A DNA stretch of 27,177 bases from positions 1 through 27,177 of the forward strand of contig JAPKAJ010000003.1 of assembly GCA_028825345.1 (NCBI GenBank), in the 5' to 3' direction. Source of the stretch: Arenicellales bacterium (GTDB lineage: Bacteria; Pseudomonadota; Gammaproteobacteria; Arenicellales; UBA868). The notes under the pieces are model-generated. The model worked only from the letters and a program-made list of their open reading frames with translations. It had not been told where the DNA came from and made no database searches. Shown piece by piece: positions 15,762-23,593 of the stretch (its first letter is position 1; each line of letters opens with the position of its first letter). The position numbers and the translations under genes were made by a program.

Positions 15762-16319
15762 ATGACACGATTATTTTTTTACACCATAGCGACATTAGTG
15801 ATTTCAAGCGTGCTCCTCATGCCAGCCTACGCGGGCTGGTTACCCAACAAAAAGGATCAGCCAACCTCCGAACAGGAGGTCGAGGAAACCATTGCGCAGT
15901 TTCTGCAATCTGATAAAGGACTCCAGGAGTTTTTTGATCACGCTTATGGGTATGCCGTGTTCCCCAAGATCTACAAAGGGGCCATCGGCGTGGGCGCGGC
16001 TTATGGTTCAGGGCGGGTTTATAAGAAAGGGGAGTACATCGGTGTATCAAAACTTTACCAATTGACCTACGGGCTCCAGCTTGGCGCGCAGGCCTACTCA
16101 GAGCTGATATTTTTTGGAGATGAGGATGCCTTGAATCGCTTTATCCAAGAGAAAGCTGAATTCAGCGCTCAGATCTCAGCAGTTGCAGCTACTGCTGGCG
16201 CATCGACTGATGCCGATTATTCAAACGGCGTTGCGGTTTTCACTCTGACTGTCGGGGGCCTGATGTACGAAGCATCCGTTGGCGGCCAGACTTTTGAATT
16301 CACCCCTGCGACGGAGTAA
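15762..16319 (+). CDS. secreted YSC84/SYLF-domain protein
   Basis: A 185-residue protein whose N-terminus (MTRLFFYTIATLVISSVLL) is a signal peptide with probable cleavage after AYA. The mature part carries the SYLF/YSC84 lipid-binding domain: YGYAVFPKIYKGAIGVGAAYG, LTYGLQLGAQAYSELIFF, SNGVAVFTLTVGGLMYEASV. The domain binds phosphoinositides in eukaryotes; its bacterial role is unclear, with outer membrane or envelope stress functions suggested. The frame extends 28 codons further upstream and overlaps the peptidase stop, but the ATG at 15762 gives the signal peptide directly and has AGAGGA upstream. Confidence 0.85.
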   Translation: MTRLFFYTIATLVISSVLLMPAYAGWLPNKKDQPTSEQEVEETIAQFLQSDKGLQEFFDHAYGYAVFPKIYKGAIGVGAAYGSGRVYKKGEYIGVSKLYQLTYGLQLGAQAYSELIFFGDEDALNRFIQEKAEFSAQISAVAATAGASTDADYSNGVAVFTLTVGGLMYEASVGGQTFEFTPATE

Positions 16320-16351
16320 CTCGTATGCCCCCTCAAGATGCACTAAGCGCT

Positions 16352-16382
16352 ACAGTTTCGGTTCGAGTCCGAAAATAACTGT
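16352..16382. other. imperfect hairpin in a convergent spacer
   Basis: TTTCGG and CCGAAA pair around a TTCGAGT loop, and ACAG/CTGT extends the stem after a bulge. It lies between the convergent YSC84 and pyrE genes. It has no T tract, so it is not a standard terminator. The loop region reads GGTTCGAGTCC like a tRNA T arm, but no other tRNA arms or CCA end surround it. A second small palindrome, TTATTC-GCG-GAATAA, lies at 16455-16469. The remaining 16320-16481 sequence shows nothing else. Confidence 0.4.
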
Positions 16383-16481
16383 CGCGGGAGTGATCTTGCA
16401 ACGCATCAGGTAGGGTGTGCGGAACAATGTATCTGAGATAGTCGGGGATACGGTTTATTCGCGGAATAAGATCGCAAACTG

Positions 16482-17150
16482 TTAGCGAACGGTTTTTACG
16501 CTGCCGTAGTGGGCCCGGTAATCCTGTAGAGATTGAAACTCAGAAGCCAGCTCTGGTTTACCCGCGAGAAAATCCATCAGGCTCGAAAATCGCGCCAGCG
16601 CATGCACTCGCAAACCAAACTCATCAGTGACGAAATCGATGGCACCGAGACCGTCTTGAGTGATGGCTTCCTCTCGATCCAAAGCGATAATCACCGCAGC
16701 GGGCGTGCCACCTGCAGCGCGTATGATGTCGACCGACTCGCGCACGGATGTGCCGGCAGTAATTACATCATCGATGATCACTACGTTACCGTTGATTGTG
16801 GCGCCCACGAGTTGCCCGCCTTCCCCGTGATCCTTTACTTCCTTGCGGTTAAATGCGAAAGGGATGTCACGCTGGTATTCGTTCGCTAACGCGACCGCGG
16901 TGGCTGCAGCGAGCGGTATCCCCTTGTAGGCCGGGCCAAATAGCATAAAAGATGCTGGCTCAGCCTCGTGTAGGGCTGTCGCGTAGAAGCTTGCAAGTGT
17001 CGACAGTGTCGCACCACTATTGAATAGGCCGGCGTTGAAGAAGTACGGACTGACGCGGCCAGATTTGAGGGTAAACTCCCCGAAGCGCAATACCCCCGCA
17101 TCGAGTGCAAACTGCAAAAACGCATGCTCGGTATTAGAGGTTGACGCCAT
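16482..17150 (-). CDS. pyrE: orotate phosphoribosyltransferase PyrE
   Basis: Joins orotate to PRPP to form orotidine 5'-monophosphate in de novo pyrimidine synthesis. The 222-residue protein is close to the usual length. It has the N-terminal VLRFGEFTLKSGRVSPYFFN, FGPAYKGIPLA, the catalytic-loop NRKEVKDHGEGG, and the PRPP-binding motif VVIIDDVITAGTSV at residues 123-136. It diverges from the ExoIII-type gene with 33 bp between the chosen starts, the same pairing as pyrE and crc in Pseudomonas. Promoters for the two genes must therefore overlap or lie within the coding regions. No attenuator is visible. Confidence 0.96.
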   Translation of the reverse strand: MASTSNTEHAFLQFALDAGVLRFGEFTLKSGRVSPYFFNAGLFNSGATLSTLASFYATALHEAEPASFMLFGPAYKGIPLAAATAVALANEYQRDIPFAFNRKEVKDHGEGGQLVGATINGNVVIIDDVITAGTSVRESVDIIRAAGGTPAAVIIALDREEAITQDGLGAIDFVTDEFGLRVHALARFSSLMDFLAGKPELASEFQSLQDYRAHYGSVKTVR

Positions 17151-17183
17151 TGATTGGAAAGTCGGATTCAGAGGATTTTACAG

Positions 17184-17978
17184 GTGCGAATAATAACCGT
17201 TAACGTCAATGGTATACGGGCGGCAGAGCGCAAAGGATTTTTCGAGTGGCTGGCAAAGCAAGAGGCAGACTTTGTCTGTTTGCAAGAAACCCGGGCCCAG
17301 AGCGCCAAGCGTGCGGGCGAGCAGTTTTACCCAACCGGTTACACCACCGCTTATGTGGATGCACAGCGCCCAGGTTACAGTGGGGTGGCTCTGTACTGCC
17401 GGCGCAAGCCAGATCAGATCCGTGAGGGTCTGGGCTGGGAAGATTTAGATAGTGAAGGCCGTTGGGTCCAGGCGGATTACGGACGGCTCAGCGTGGTATC
17501 GCTATACCTGCCTTCAGGCTCCAGCGGTGATCAACGTCAGCAGTTCAAATATGAGCTGATGGAGCGCATGAAGCCGATGTTAAAGAAATTCGCCGCCAGC
17601 GGGCGCGAATATATTATCTGCGGCGACATCAACATCGCACACAAGGAGATCGATCTTAAGAATTGGCGCGGTAATCGTAAGAACTCAGGGTTTTTGCCAG
17701 ATGAACGCGCGTGGATGGACTGGTGGTTTACCGATGGGGGTATGGTCGATGTTTTCCGTCAGGTGGAGCCCGGCGAAGATCAGTACACCTGGTGGTCGAA
17801 CCGAGGCCAAGCCTGGGCCAAGAACGTGGGCTGGCGCATCGACTACCAGATTGCCACACCCCTGATTGCCGCGCGGGCCTATGCCGTCAATATATACAAG
17901 ACGGAGCGGTTCTCAGATCACGCCCCACTCATTATTGACTACCGGGTCAGCGACCGTTGGCTGCGCGCCAAACCGTGA
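17184..17978 (+). CDS. xth: exodeoxyribonuclease III / AP endonuclease (Crc-position homologue)
   Basis: A 264-residue member of the endonuclease-exonuclease-phosphatase fold that cuts DNA at abasic sites and degrades 3' ends. All expected catalytic positions are present: N9 in VNVNGIRA, E35 in LQETRA, Y108, D148 and N150 in CGDINIAH, D220 in GWRIDY, and D245/H246 in SDHAP. The GTG at 17184 is chosen because it gives the family N-terminus and has AGAGGA nine bases upstream; the frame extends back to a TTG at 17154. Location beside pyrE matches crc of Pseudomonas, but Crc has lost these catalytic residues, so this protein is predicted to be a working nuclease. It lies 55 bp ahead of the AmpG-like gene. 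Confidence 0.93.
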   Translation: MRIITVNVNGIRAAERKGFFEWLAKQEADFVCLQETRAQSAKRAGEQFYPTGYTTAYVDAQRPGYSGVALYCRRKPDQIREGLGWEDLDSEGRWVQADYGRLSVVSLYLPSGSSGDQRQQFKYELMERMKPMLKKFAASGREYIICGDINIAHKEIDLKNWRGNRKNSGFLPDERAWMDWWFTDGGMVDVFRQVEPGEDQYTWWSNRGQAWAKNVGWRIDYQIATPLIAARAYAVNIYKTERFSDHAPLIIDYRVSDRWLRAKP

Positions 17979-18033
17979 CCATTCCCAACCCTCAGGTGTC
18001 GTTATTCAGGGCGTCTGGCAGGGGTAGGCTAAG

Positions 18034-19470
18034 ATGAGCTCTGGCAAGACGGTGCAAGGTGGGGCTCAGTCTTTCGCTGAGACCTTCAGTATCTACCTCG
18101 ATCGGCGTATGGCCCGTATTGGTCTGCTGGGGCTAATCAGTGGGTTCCCCTGGGTGCTGATCGGAAGTGCCCTCAGTCTGTGGCTGAAGGAAGATGGCCT
18201 CAGCCGCAGTACGATCGGTTGGGCTGGGTTGATCTTTGGGGTATATGCGATCAATTTCCTGTGGGCGCCGCTGATCGACCGAATTCGCATACCCTGGCTG
18301 ACGGCTCGGCTGGGTCACCGTCGCGCCTGGATAGTTTTAATGCAGTCGGTCATTCTGATCTGCCTGGTAATCTGGAGTCGATCCGACCCGGTTGCGGGAT
18401 TGGCTGGGGTCATCACCATTGGGCTGGTTATTGCTATCGCCTCGGCTACTCAGGACATCACGATTGATGCACTGCGTATCGAACAGGTGAATTCGACTGA
18501 AGGCAGTGCGATGGCGGCCGGCGCTGCGGTGGCCGTCGTAGGGTGGTGGACTGGATATAAACTGGGCGGTGTTGCTGCACTGACGACTGCGCAGGCCTTT
18601 CAGAACGCGGGCGTCGCAAACTACTGGCAGGCCACATTCCTGGCGTTGGGTATGGTCGTGATCGTCTGCAATATCGCCTTGATGTTTGTGTCCGAGCCAC
18701 CGCCGGTAGATCGTGCTGCGGCACAATCGCACGATGAAACACTGATTCGCTCGCGGCTGCACTTCAGCGGACTGCTTGCGGGGCTTGTGGCCTGGCTGGG
18801 TGGGACGCTGGTGGCTCCGTTAGCGAGTTTTTTTAAACGTAATGGGGTTGCCATCGCCCTGGCTGTGTTGGGATTTATCTTCCTTTTTAAGATCGGCGAG
18901 GCTTTTCTCGGTCGCATGTCGATCATTTTTTACAAGGAAATAGGCTTTTCAAAAACCGATATAGCCTTTTATTCCAAAGGCATCGGCTGGGTGACTACAG
19001 TGCTCTTTACGCTGTTAGGCGGGCTTTTTGCCGCCCGAGCCGGCCTGGTGCGCGCGATGTTCTTGTCTGGAATCCTGATGGCCTTAACCAATTTGTTGTT
19101 CGCGGTGTTGGCGTGGTCCGGAAAGTCAGAAGGGCTTTTTGCCCTGGCCGTGGTGATGGATGATCTGACCGGCGCTTTTGCCACGGTGACATTTGTGGCA
19201 TTTATCTCGATGCTGGTCGACCGAACTTACACCGCGACCCAGTATGCCCTGCTGGCCTCAATCGGTACCGCTGGGCGGACGCTGTTCGCGTCATCTTCAG
19301 GCTCTCTGGTGGACTGGCTGGACGGCGACTGGGGCATTTTCTTCGTGATTACCGCGGTTATGGTCTTGCCGTCCCTTGCGTGCCTGTGGATGATCCGACG
19401 CCAGCTGGCTGGGATGCTGGCTGGGGCTCAAGTCAGGCTATTTAGCAAAACATCCGAGATAGATACTTAA
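18034..19470 (+). CDS. ampG: AmpG-family muropeptide permease (MFS)
   Basis: A 478-residue inner-membrane transporter with about 12-14 hydrophobic helices. Features of the AmpG branch of the major facilitator superfamily are the opening GLISGFPWVLIGSALSLWL, the loop ATQDITIDALRIE after helix 4, and GWWTGYKLGG. AmpG imports anhydromuropeptides from cell wall turnover in symport with protons, feeding peptidoglycan recycling and, in some species, AmpR-controlled beta-lactamase. No ampC or ampR is in the window. Substrate specificity within the family varies, so the name is by homology. The gene follows xth by 55 bp and is probably cotranscribed with it. Confidence 0.85.
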   Translation: MSSGKTVQGGAQSFAETFSIYLDRRMARIGLLGLISGFPWVLIGSALSLWLKEDGLSRSTIGWAGLIFGVYAINFLWAPLIDRIRIPWLTARLGHRRAWIVLMQSVILICLVIWSRSDPVAGLAGVITIGLVIAIASATQDITIDALRIEQVNSTEGSAMAAGAAVAVVGWWTGYKLGGVAALTTAQAFQNAGVANYWQATFLALGMVVIVCNIALMFVSEPPPVDRAAAQSHDETLIRSRLHFSGLLAGLVAWLGGTLVAPLASFFKRNGVAIALAVLGFIFLFKIGEAFLGRMSIIFYKEIGFSKTDIAFYSKGIGWVTTVLFTLLGGLFAARAGLVRAMFLSGILMALTNLLFAVLAWSGKSEGLFALAVVMDDLTGAFATVTFVAFISMLVDRTYTATQYALLASIGTAGRTLFASSSGSLVDWLDGDWGIFFVITAVMVLPSLACLWMIRRQLAGMLAGAQVRLFSKTSEIDT

Positions 19471-19508
19471 GTACCGTCCCAGCAGAAGGTATAATTAGGG
19501 GTTCTGCT
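19467..19508 (+). promoter_or_regulatory. promoter candidate with an inverted repeat across the -10, upstream of fmdB-aspS
   Basis: TATAAT at 19490-19495 is a perfect -10, with a weak TTAAGT 17 bp upstream. A 7-bp inverted repeat, AGCAGAA (19481-19487) and TTCTGCT (19502-19508), brackets the -10 with arm centres 21 bp apart, two helical turns. This geometry suits a dimeric repressor, or a hairpin at the 5' end of the transcript. It is 61 bp before the FmdB-like start. Confidence 0.45.
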
Positions 19509-19555
19509 GCTCGCTATGAGTCAGTCAGCCTAGCCCTGTTTTCTGGAATCTGCCC

Positions 19556-19927
19556 ATGCCAATCTACGAGTATGTCTGTCAACAATGCGATCATCACCTG
19601 GAAGCTTTGCAGAAGCTGTCAGATGAGCCGCTGAAATTTTGTCCGGAGTGTGGTGAAGCCTCTTTGCGCAAGCAGGTGTCGGCCGCCGCCTTTCGCCTGA
19701 AGGGCACGGGTTGGTACGAAACCGATTTTAAAAATTCGGGCAAGCAAAAAGAGAAGACTAACGGCAACAAGACCGATTCTGCTAAAGAAGGGAAATCTGG
19801 CGCGAGCGATAAAGAATCAGCATCCAAGAGCTCTACCGCCTCAAAATCGTCTGAAACGACTTCTTCGTCGGGAAAATCTGACAGCGGAAAAAAGAGCACG
19901 TCCTCCTCCACCTCTGAGTCGGCCTGA
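19556..19927 (+). CDS. FmdB family zinc-ribbon protein
   Basis: A 123-residue protein with an N-terminal zinc ribbon of the FmdB/CxxC_CxxC family: MPIYEYVCQQC, with ligands C8, C11, C29 and C32. The conserved FRLKGTGWYETDF segment follows at residues 46-58. From residue 60 the chain is a low-complexity Ser/Lys/Glu-rich tail, probably disordered. The family is named for a regulator of amide use genes in Methylophilus, but its general function is unknown. Placement immediately before aspS is common in proteobacteria. An opposite-strand frame of equal length is a mirror of the repetitive coding sequence, not a gene. Confidence 0.88.
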   Translation: MPIYEYVCQQCDHHLEALQKLSDEPLKFCPECGEASLRKQVSAAAFRLKGTGWYETDFKNSGKQKEKTNGNKTDSAKEGKSGASDKESASKSSTASKSSETTSSSGKSDSGKKSTSSSTSESA

Positions 19928-19966
19928 CAGCCTCTGCGGGCGACATCTGTGGCGCCAGGAAACAAC

Positions 19967-21772
19967 GTGAAATCAGAACAACGCGATTGCCTGTGTGGCG
20001 AGCTTGACGAATCCTTTGTTGGTCGGGAGGTGGTGCTGTGCGGCTGGGTTCAGCGCCGACGTGACCACGGTGGTGTGATATTTATCGATCTGCGTGACCG
20101 GCGCGGCCTGGTACAAGTTGTGTTTGATCCAGATCGGGCCGAACAGTTTGCTCTGGCCGAAACGGTGCGCAATGAGTATGTGCTGCGCGTTACCGGCAAA
20201 GCCCGCTTACGCCCGGAAGGCACCCACAACCCAGATCTACCGACTGGTGCTGTCGAAATATTAGGGTTGGAACTGACTATCCTAAATAGCGCCGATCCCC
20301 TGCCTTTCCAGATCGAGGACGTCGAGACCGGTGAAGCGGTGCGCTTGCGTTACCGTTATCTGGATCTTCGCAGCGAACGTATGCAACGCAACCTGCGGTT
20401 GCGTCATCGTTTGATACGGGCATTACGTGATTATCTTGATGATCGGGATTTTGTCGAGATAGAAACCCCGGTGCTGACCCGGTCTACCCCTGAGGGGGCG
20501 CGTGACTACCTGGTACCGAGTCGGGTGCAGCCCGGTCAGTTTTTTGCACTGCCCCAGTCGCCGCAATTGTTCAAGCAATTATTGATGGTGTCGGGATTCG
20601 AGCGTTATTACCAGGTAGCTCGATGTTTCCGTGATGAAGACCTAAGGGCCGATCGTCAACCCGAATTTACCCAACTTGATATCGAGATGTCTTTCATTGA
20701 TGAAGCAGACGTCATGAGCGCTATGGAAGGCATGATGCGTGAAGTCTTCTCAAGCGTTTTAAAAATCGATCTGCCAGATCCGCTTCCAAAGCTCACTTAT
20801 GCAGAGTCTGTCCGCCGTTTTGGTACTGATCGGCCAGATCTTCGTATCCCGCTGGAACTTCTCGATGTGGCGGATCTGATGGCCGAGGTTGAATTTAAGG
20901 TATTTGCGGGCCCAGCCAGTACGCCTGGGAGTCGGGTAGCCGTGTTGCGGGTTCCAGGCGGCGCCTCCCTCAGTCGCCAGCAGATCGATAGTTATACCGA
21001 ACTGGTTAAACAGTTCGGCGCCGGTGGGTTGGCCTATATCAAGGTCAACAAACTCAGTGATGGCGCCGGCGGGTTGCAGTCGCCGATACTCAAATTCCTG
21101 CCCGAAACCGTAGTTAGCGAACTGCTCGACCGCGTTGGCGCCGAAGATGGCGATCTGCTGTTTTTTGGCGCAGACCGCGAGCGGGTCGTCAACGATGCGC
21201 TTAGCGCGCTTCGGATACGTCTTGGTCATGATCTCGACCTCGTTGCACCAGGCTGGCGACCGCTTTGGGTGGTTGATTTTCCATTGCTTGAAGAAGATGC
21301 CGCGGCCGGGCGCTGGGTGGCGCTTCACCATCCGTTTACGGCGCCGCACACCGAAGATGTGGATCATCTGCAGACCGATCCAGGAGCTGTGCGATCGCGC
21401 GCCTATGACATGGTACTTAATGGTACCGAGATTGGCGGCGGCTCAATCCGTATCCATCAAAGGGCAGTTCAGCAGCAAGTTTTTGCAGCTTTAGGTCTTG
21501 ATGAGGCGCAGGCGCAAACCCGTTTTGGTTTTTTGCTTGATGCACTGCGATACGGGGCACCGCCGCATGGCGGAATCGCTTTTGGTATCGACCGGATTGT
21601 GTCGATGGTGGCGGGTGAAAGCTCGATACGCGATGTGATTGCATTCCCCAAAACGCAAAAGGCATCCTGTTTGTTGACCGAAGCTCCGGGCGATGTCGAC
21701 AATGATCAGTTGCGGGAGCTGGGCCTTCGTCGTGCTACTCCGCAGCGCCCCGACGGGACGGCGATGGAGTGA
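19967..21772 (+). CDS. aspS: aspartyl-tRNA synthetase
   Basis: Class II synthetase charging tRNA-Asp, 601 residues from the chosen GTG. The N-terminal OB-fold anticodon-binding domain contains LCGWVQRRRDHGGVIF, motif 2 is YYQVARCFRDEDLRADRQPE, and motif 3 (GIAFGIDRIVSM) is near the C-terminus. The bacterial GAD insertion domain lies between. The GTG at 19967 has AGGA six bases upstream and gives the family N-terminus; the frame extends six codons further to 19949. His34 in RRRDHGG replaces the Leu of E. coli and matches the non-discriminating enzyme of Pseudomonas aeruginosa. It follows fmdB by 39 bp and overlaps nudB by four bases (GTGA). Confidence 0.96.
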   Translation: MKSEQRDCLCGELDESFVGREVVLCGWVQRRRDHGGVIFIDLRDRRGLVQVVFDPDRAEQFALAETVRNEYVLRVTGKARLRPEGTHNPDLPTGAVEILGLELTILNSADPLPFQIEDVETGEAVRLRYRYLDLRSERMQRNLRLRHRLIRALRDYLDDRDFVEIETPVLTRSTPEGARDYLVPSRVQPGQFFALPQSPQLFKQLLMVSGFERYYQVARCFRDEDLRADRQPEFTQLDIEMSFIDEADVMSAMEGMMREVFSSVLKIDLPDPLPKLTYAESVRRFGTDRPDLRIPLELLDVADLMAEVEFKVFAGPASTPGSRVAVLRVPGGASLSRQQIDSYTELVKQFGAGGLAYIKVNKLSDGAGGLQSPILKFLPETVVSELLDRVGAEDGDLLFFGADRERVVNDALSALRIRLGHDLDLVAPGWRPLWVVDFPLLEEDAAAGRWVALHHPFTAPHTEDVDHLQTDPGAVRSRAYDMVLNGTEIGGGSIRIHQRAVQQQVFAALGLDEAQAQTRFGFLLDALRYGAPPHGGIAFGIDRIVSMVAGESSIRDVIAFPKTQKASCLLTEAPGDVDNDQLRELGLRRATPQRPDGTAME

Positions 21773-22233
21773 GTGCGAAGGCTTTGTTGCCACCGGCACG
21801 CGGTAAGCGGCCGGAATCGGTCCTGGTAGTTATCTATACTGTGGCCGGCGAGACATTACTCTTGCAGCGGATACGAAGCGGTTGTTGGCAATCCGTGACC
21901 GGTGGCCTGAACTGGGGTGGTGAAACCCCGGCCCAGGCAGCGCACCGTGAAGTGTTTGAAGAGACCGGCCTCGAGAGGGCTTCGGGCTGGCGTGACTGGG
22001 GTTTCAGCCAGTCCTTTCATATCCTGCCTGAATACCGCCACTGGTATGGCCCGGGCGTGGTGGAGAATATTGAGCATTTTTTCTCACTGGAACTCCCGGC
22101 ACGGTGCCCGGTCAAGTTAGACTCGTCCGAGCATGACCAAAGCTGTTGGGAAGATCTGGCAGTGGCAGAACATACCCTGTGGTCATGGACAAATCGGGCT
22201 GCGCTGGCGCAGGTGATTGCAGAACAGGTGTAA
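21769..22233 (+). CDS. nudB: dihydroneopterin triphosphate pyrophosphohydrolase NudB (Nudix)
   Basis: A Nudix hydrolase that removes pyrophosphate from dihydroneopterin triphosphate, the committed step before FolB. The 154-residue chain shows KRPESVLVVIYTVAGETLLL, WQSVTGGL, and a complete Nudix box at residues 46-68 (G, then E52, then REVFEETGL). The N-terminal KRP and WQSVTG segments are specific to the NudB branch. The GTG start overlaps the aspS stop; a TTG at 21784 with better ribosome spacing is an alternative. Order aspS-nudB-yebC-ruvC is as in E. coli. It completes a third folate step in this window along with folB and folK. Confidence 0.9.
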   Translation: MSAKALLPPARGKRPESVLVVIYTVAGETLLLQRIRSGCWQSVTGGLNWGGETPAQAAHREVFEETGLERASGWRDWGFSQSFHILPEYRHWYGPGVVENIEHFFSLELPARCPVKLDSSEHDQSCWEDLAVAEHTLWSWTNRAALAQVIAEQV

Positions 22234-22289
22234 TCACACTGTTAACTTAGTACTGATCAGGCAATTAGGCCGGGGAAGAGGCGACCAAG

Positions 22290-23033
22290 ATGGCCGGACA
22301 CAGCAAATGGGCCAATATCAAGTTCCGTAAGGCGGCCCAGGATGCCAAGCGTGGCAAGTTGTTTACAAAGCTGATCCGGGAGATCACCGTGGCTGCCCGC
22401 GCGGGAGGGAGTGATAGCGCATCTAATTCTCGTTTGCGGACTGCGGTGGAAAAAGCGCTCGCTGGAAACATGACTCGAGATACTGTTGACCGCGCCATCA
22501 AGCGGGGTACTGGAGAGCTTGAGGGACTGTCTTACGAAGAGGTGCGTTATGAGGGTTATGCTCACGGGGGCGTGGCCGTTCTGGTTGACTGCACTACCGA
22601 TAATCGTAACCGGACGGTAGGAGAGGTTCGCCATCTTTTCAGCAAGCATGGTGGTAATCTGGGCACCGAAGGTTCGGTCGCCTATCTATTCAGCAAGATC
22701 GGACTGTTTGTTTTTGCGCCCACAGCGGATGAAGAGGCTGTAATGGAGGTGGTCGTTGCTGCCGGAGCTGAGGAAGTCGAAACCGCGCTGGACGGATCGA
22801 TCGAGGTGATCACAACTCCGGAACTATTTGACACCGTTCGCGCCGCGCTGGCACAGGAGCGCTTGGAGCCAGAGATAGCTCAGATAGTGCAGCGGCCAGC
22901 GACAGAAACCGAACTTGACGGTGATGATGCCCAGAAAGTCGTGAGCCTGGTAGATGCCCTAGAAGAGATGGATGACGTGCAGGACGTGTTTACCAATGCC
23001 ACTTTCCCCGAGGAGATGGCGGCGTCGGGCTGA
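22290..23033 (+). CDS. yebC: YebC/PmpR family protein (TACO1 family)
   Basis: A 247-residue protein of the widely conserved YebC family. The N-terminus MAGHSKWANIKFRKAAQDAK is diagnostic (usually KHRKAAQDAK; here Phe replaces His). The middle part has NMTRDTVDRAIKRGTGELEG and YEGYAHGGVAVLVDC, and the end has SLVDALEEMDDVQDVFTN. Homologues have been described as transcriptional regulators (PmpR) and, more recently, as factors that relieve ribosome stalling, as mitochondrial TACO1 does. Which applies here is not decidable. AGAGG lies ten bases before the ATG. ruvC starts 14 bp after its stop, as in many gammaproteobacteria. Confidence 0.95.
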   Translation: MAGHSKWANIKFRKAAQDAKRGKLFTKLIREITVAARAGGSDSASNSRLRTAVEKALAGNMTRDTVDRAIKRGTGELEGLSYEEVRYEGYAHGGVAVLVDCTTDNRNRTVGEVRHLFSKHGGNLGTEGSVAYLFSKIGLFVFAPTADEEAVMEVVVAAGAEEVETALDGSIEVITTPELFDTVRAALAQERLEPEIAQIVQRPATETELDGDDAQKVVSLVDALEEMDDVQDVFTNATFPEEMAASG

Positions 23034-23047
23034 TAACCTGGCACGGT

Positions 23048-23593
23048 ATGCCCGTGGAAAACATCAGGGTTATTGGTATTGATCCAGGCTCCCGGGTCAC
23101 AGGTATCGGGGTGGTTGAGGCGCGCGGCCAGTCCTTGCATTATATTTATAGCGAGTGTGTGCGTACCGGTGATGGCCCACTGGGACCCCGTCTGGTGACA
23201 ATTCACGGTCGTATACGCGACGCCATCGATCAGTACCGACCCACGGCAGGCGCCATTGAGAAAGTGTTCATGTCAACCAATCCGCGCTCTGCACTGGTAT
23301 TGGGGCAGGCTCGCGGCAGCGCTCTTGTGGCCTTGGCGCATAATGAGTTGGAGATTGGCGAATACAGCGCTTTGGAGATCAAGCGCTCAATTACGGGCAC
23401 TGGCCGAGCCAGTAAACAGCAGGTACAGCACATGGTGAGAGTTCTGTTGGGTCTGGATCGCAAGCCGCCACAGGATGCTGCCGATGCATTGGCTTGCGCA
23501 ATCTGTCATGTGCACCTGGCCCAAGTTCGCAAACGCCAGGAATCAGCCATGTCCGAACTGGCGGATCGTGACTCTGGTGGGGTAAGACGATGA
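23048..23593 (+). CDS. ruvC: Holliday junction endonuclease RuvC
   Basis: Resolves Holliday junctions by symmetric nicking in a complex with RuvAB. The 181-residue chain has the four acidic catalytic residues: D12 in GIDPGSRVTG, E71 in AIEKVF, and D143/D146 in PQDAADALA. The segment NPRSALVLGQARG is typical. The RNase H-like fold length matches the family, with a slightly extended basic C-terminus. Its stop overlaps the ruvA start in ATGA, so all three ruv genes form one translationally coupled unit. No LexA box is visible in the 56-bp nudB-yebC spacer, in contrast to SOS-controlled ruvAB of E. coli. Confidence 0.97.
   Translation: MPVENIRVIGIDPGSRVTGIGVVEARGQSLHYIYSECVRTGDGPLGPRLVTIHGRIRDAIDQYRPTAGAIEKVFMSTNPRSALVLGQARGSALVALAHNELEIGEYSALEIKRSITGTGRASKQQVQHMVRVLLGLDRKPPQDAADALACAICHVHLAQVRKRQESAMSELADRDSGGVRR

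Noticed and set aside
16352..16382. Possible tRNA or tRNA-derived attachment site (GGTTCGAGTCC T-arm motif)
   Set aside because: Only a T-arm-like hairpin is present; I find no D or anticodon arm, no paired acceptor stem and no CCA end, and no integrase nearby.
19594..19965. Minus-strand ORF as long as the FmdB-like gene
   Set aside because: It arises from the repetitive Ser/Lys-rich coding sequence on the plus strand; the plus frame has the zinc ribbon and the family N-terminus.
20759..21367. 202-codon minus-strand ORF inside aspS
   Set aside because: It lies wholly within a clear synthetase gene and has no recognisable domain; a shadow frame.
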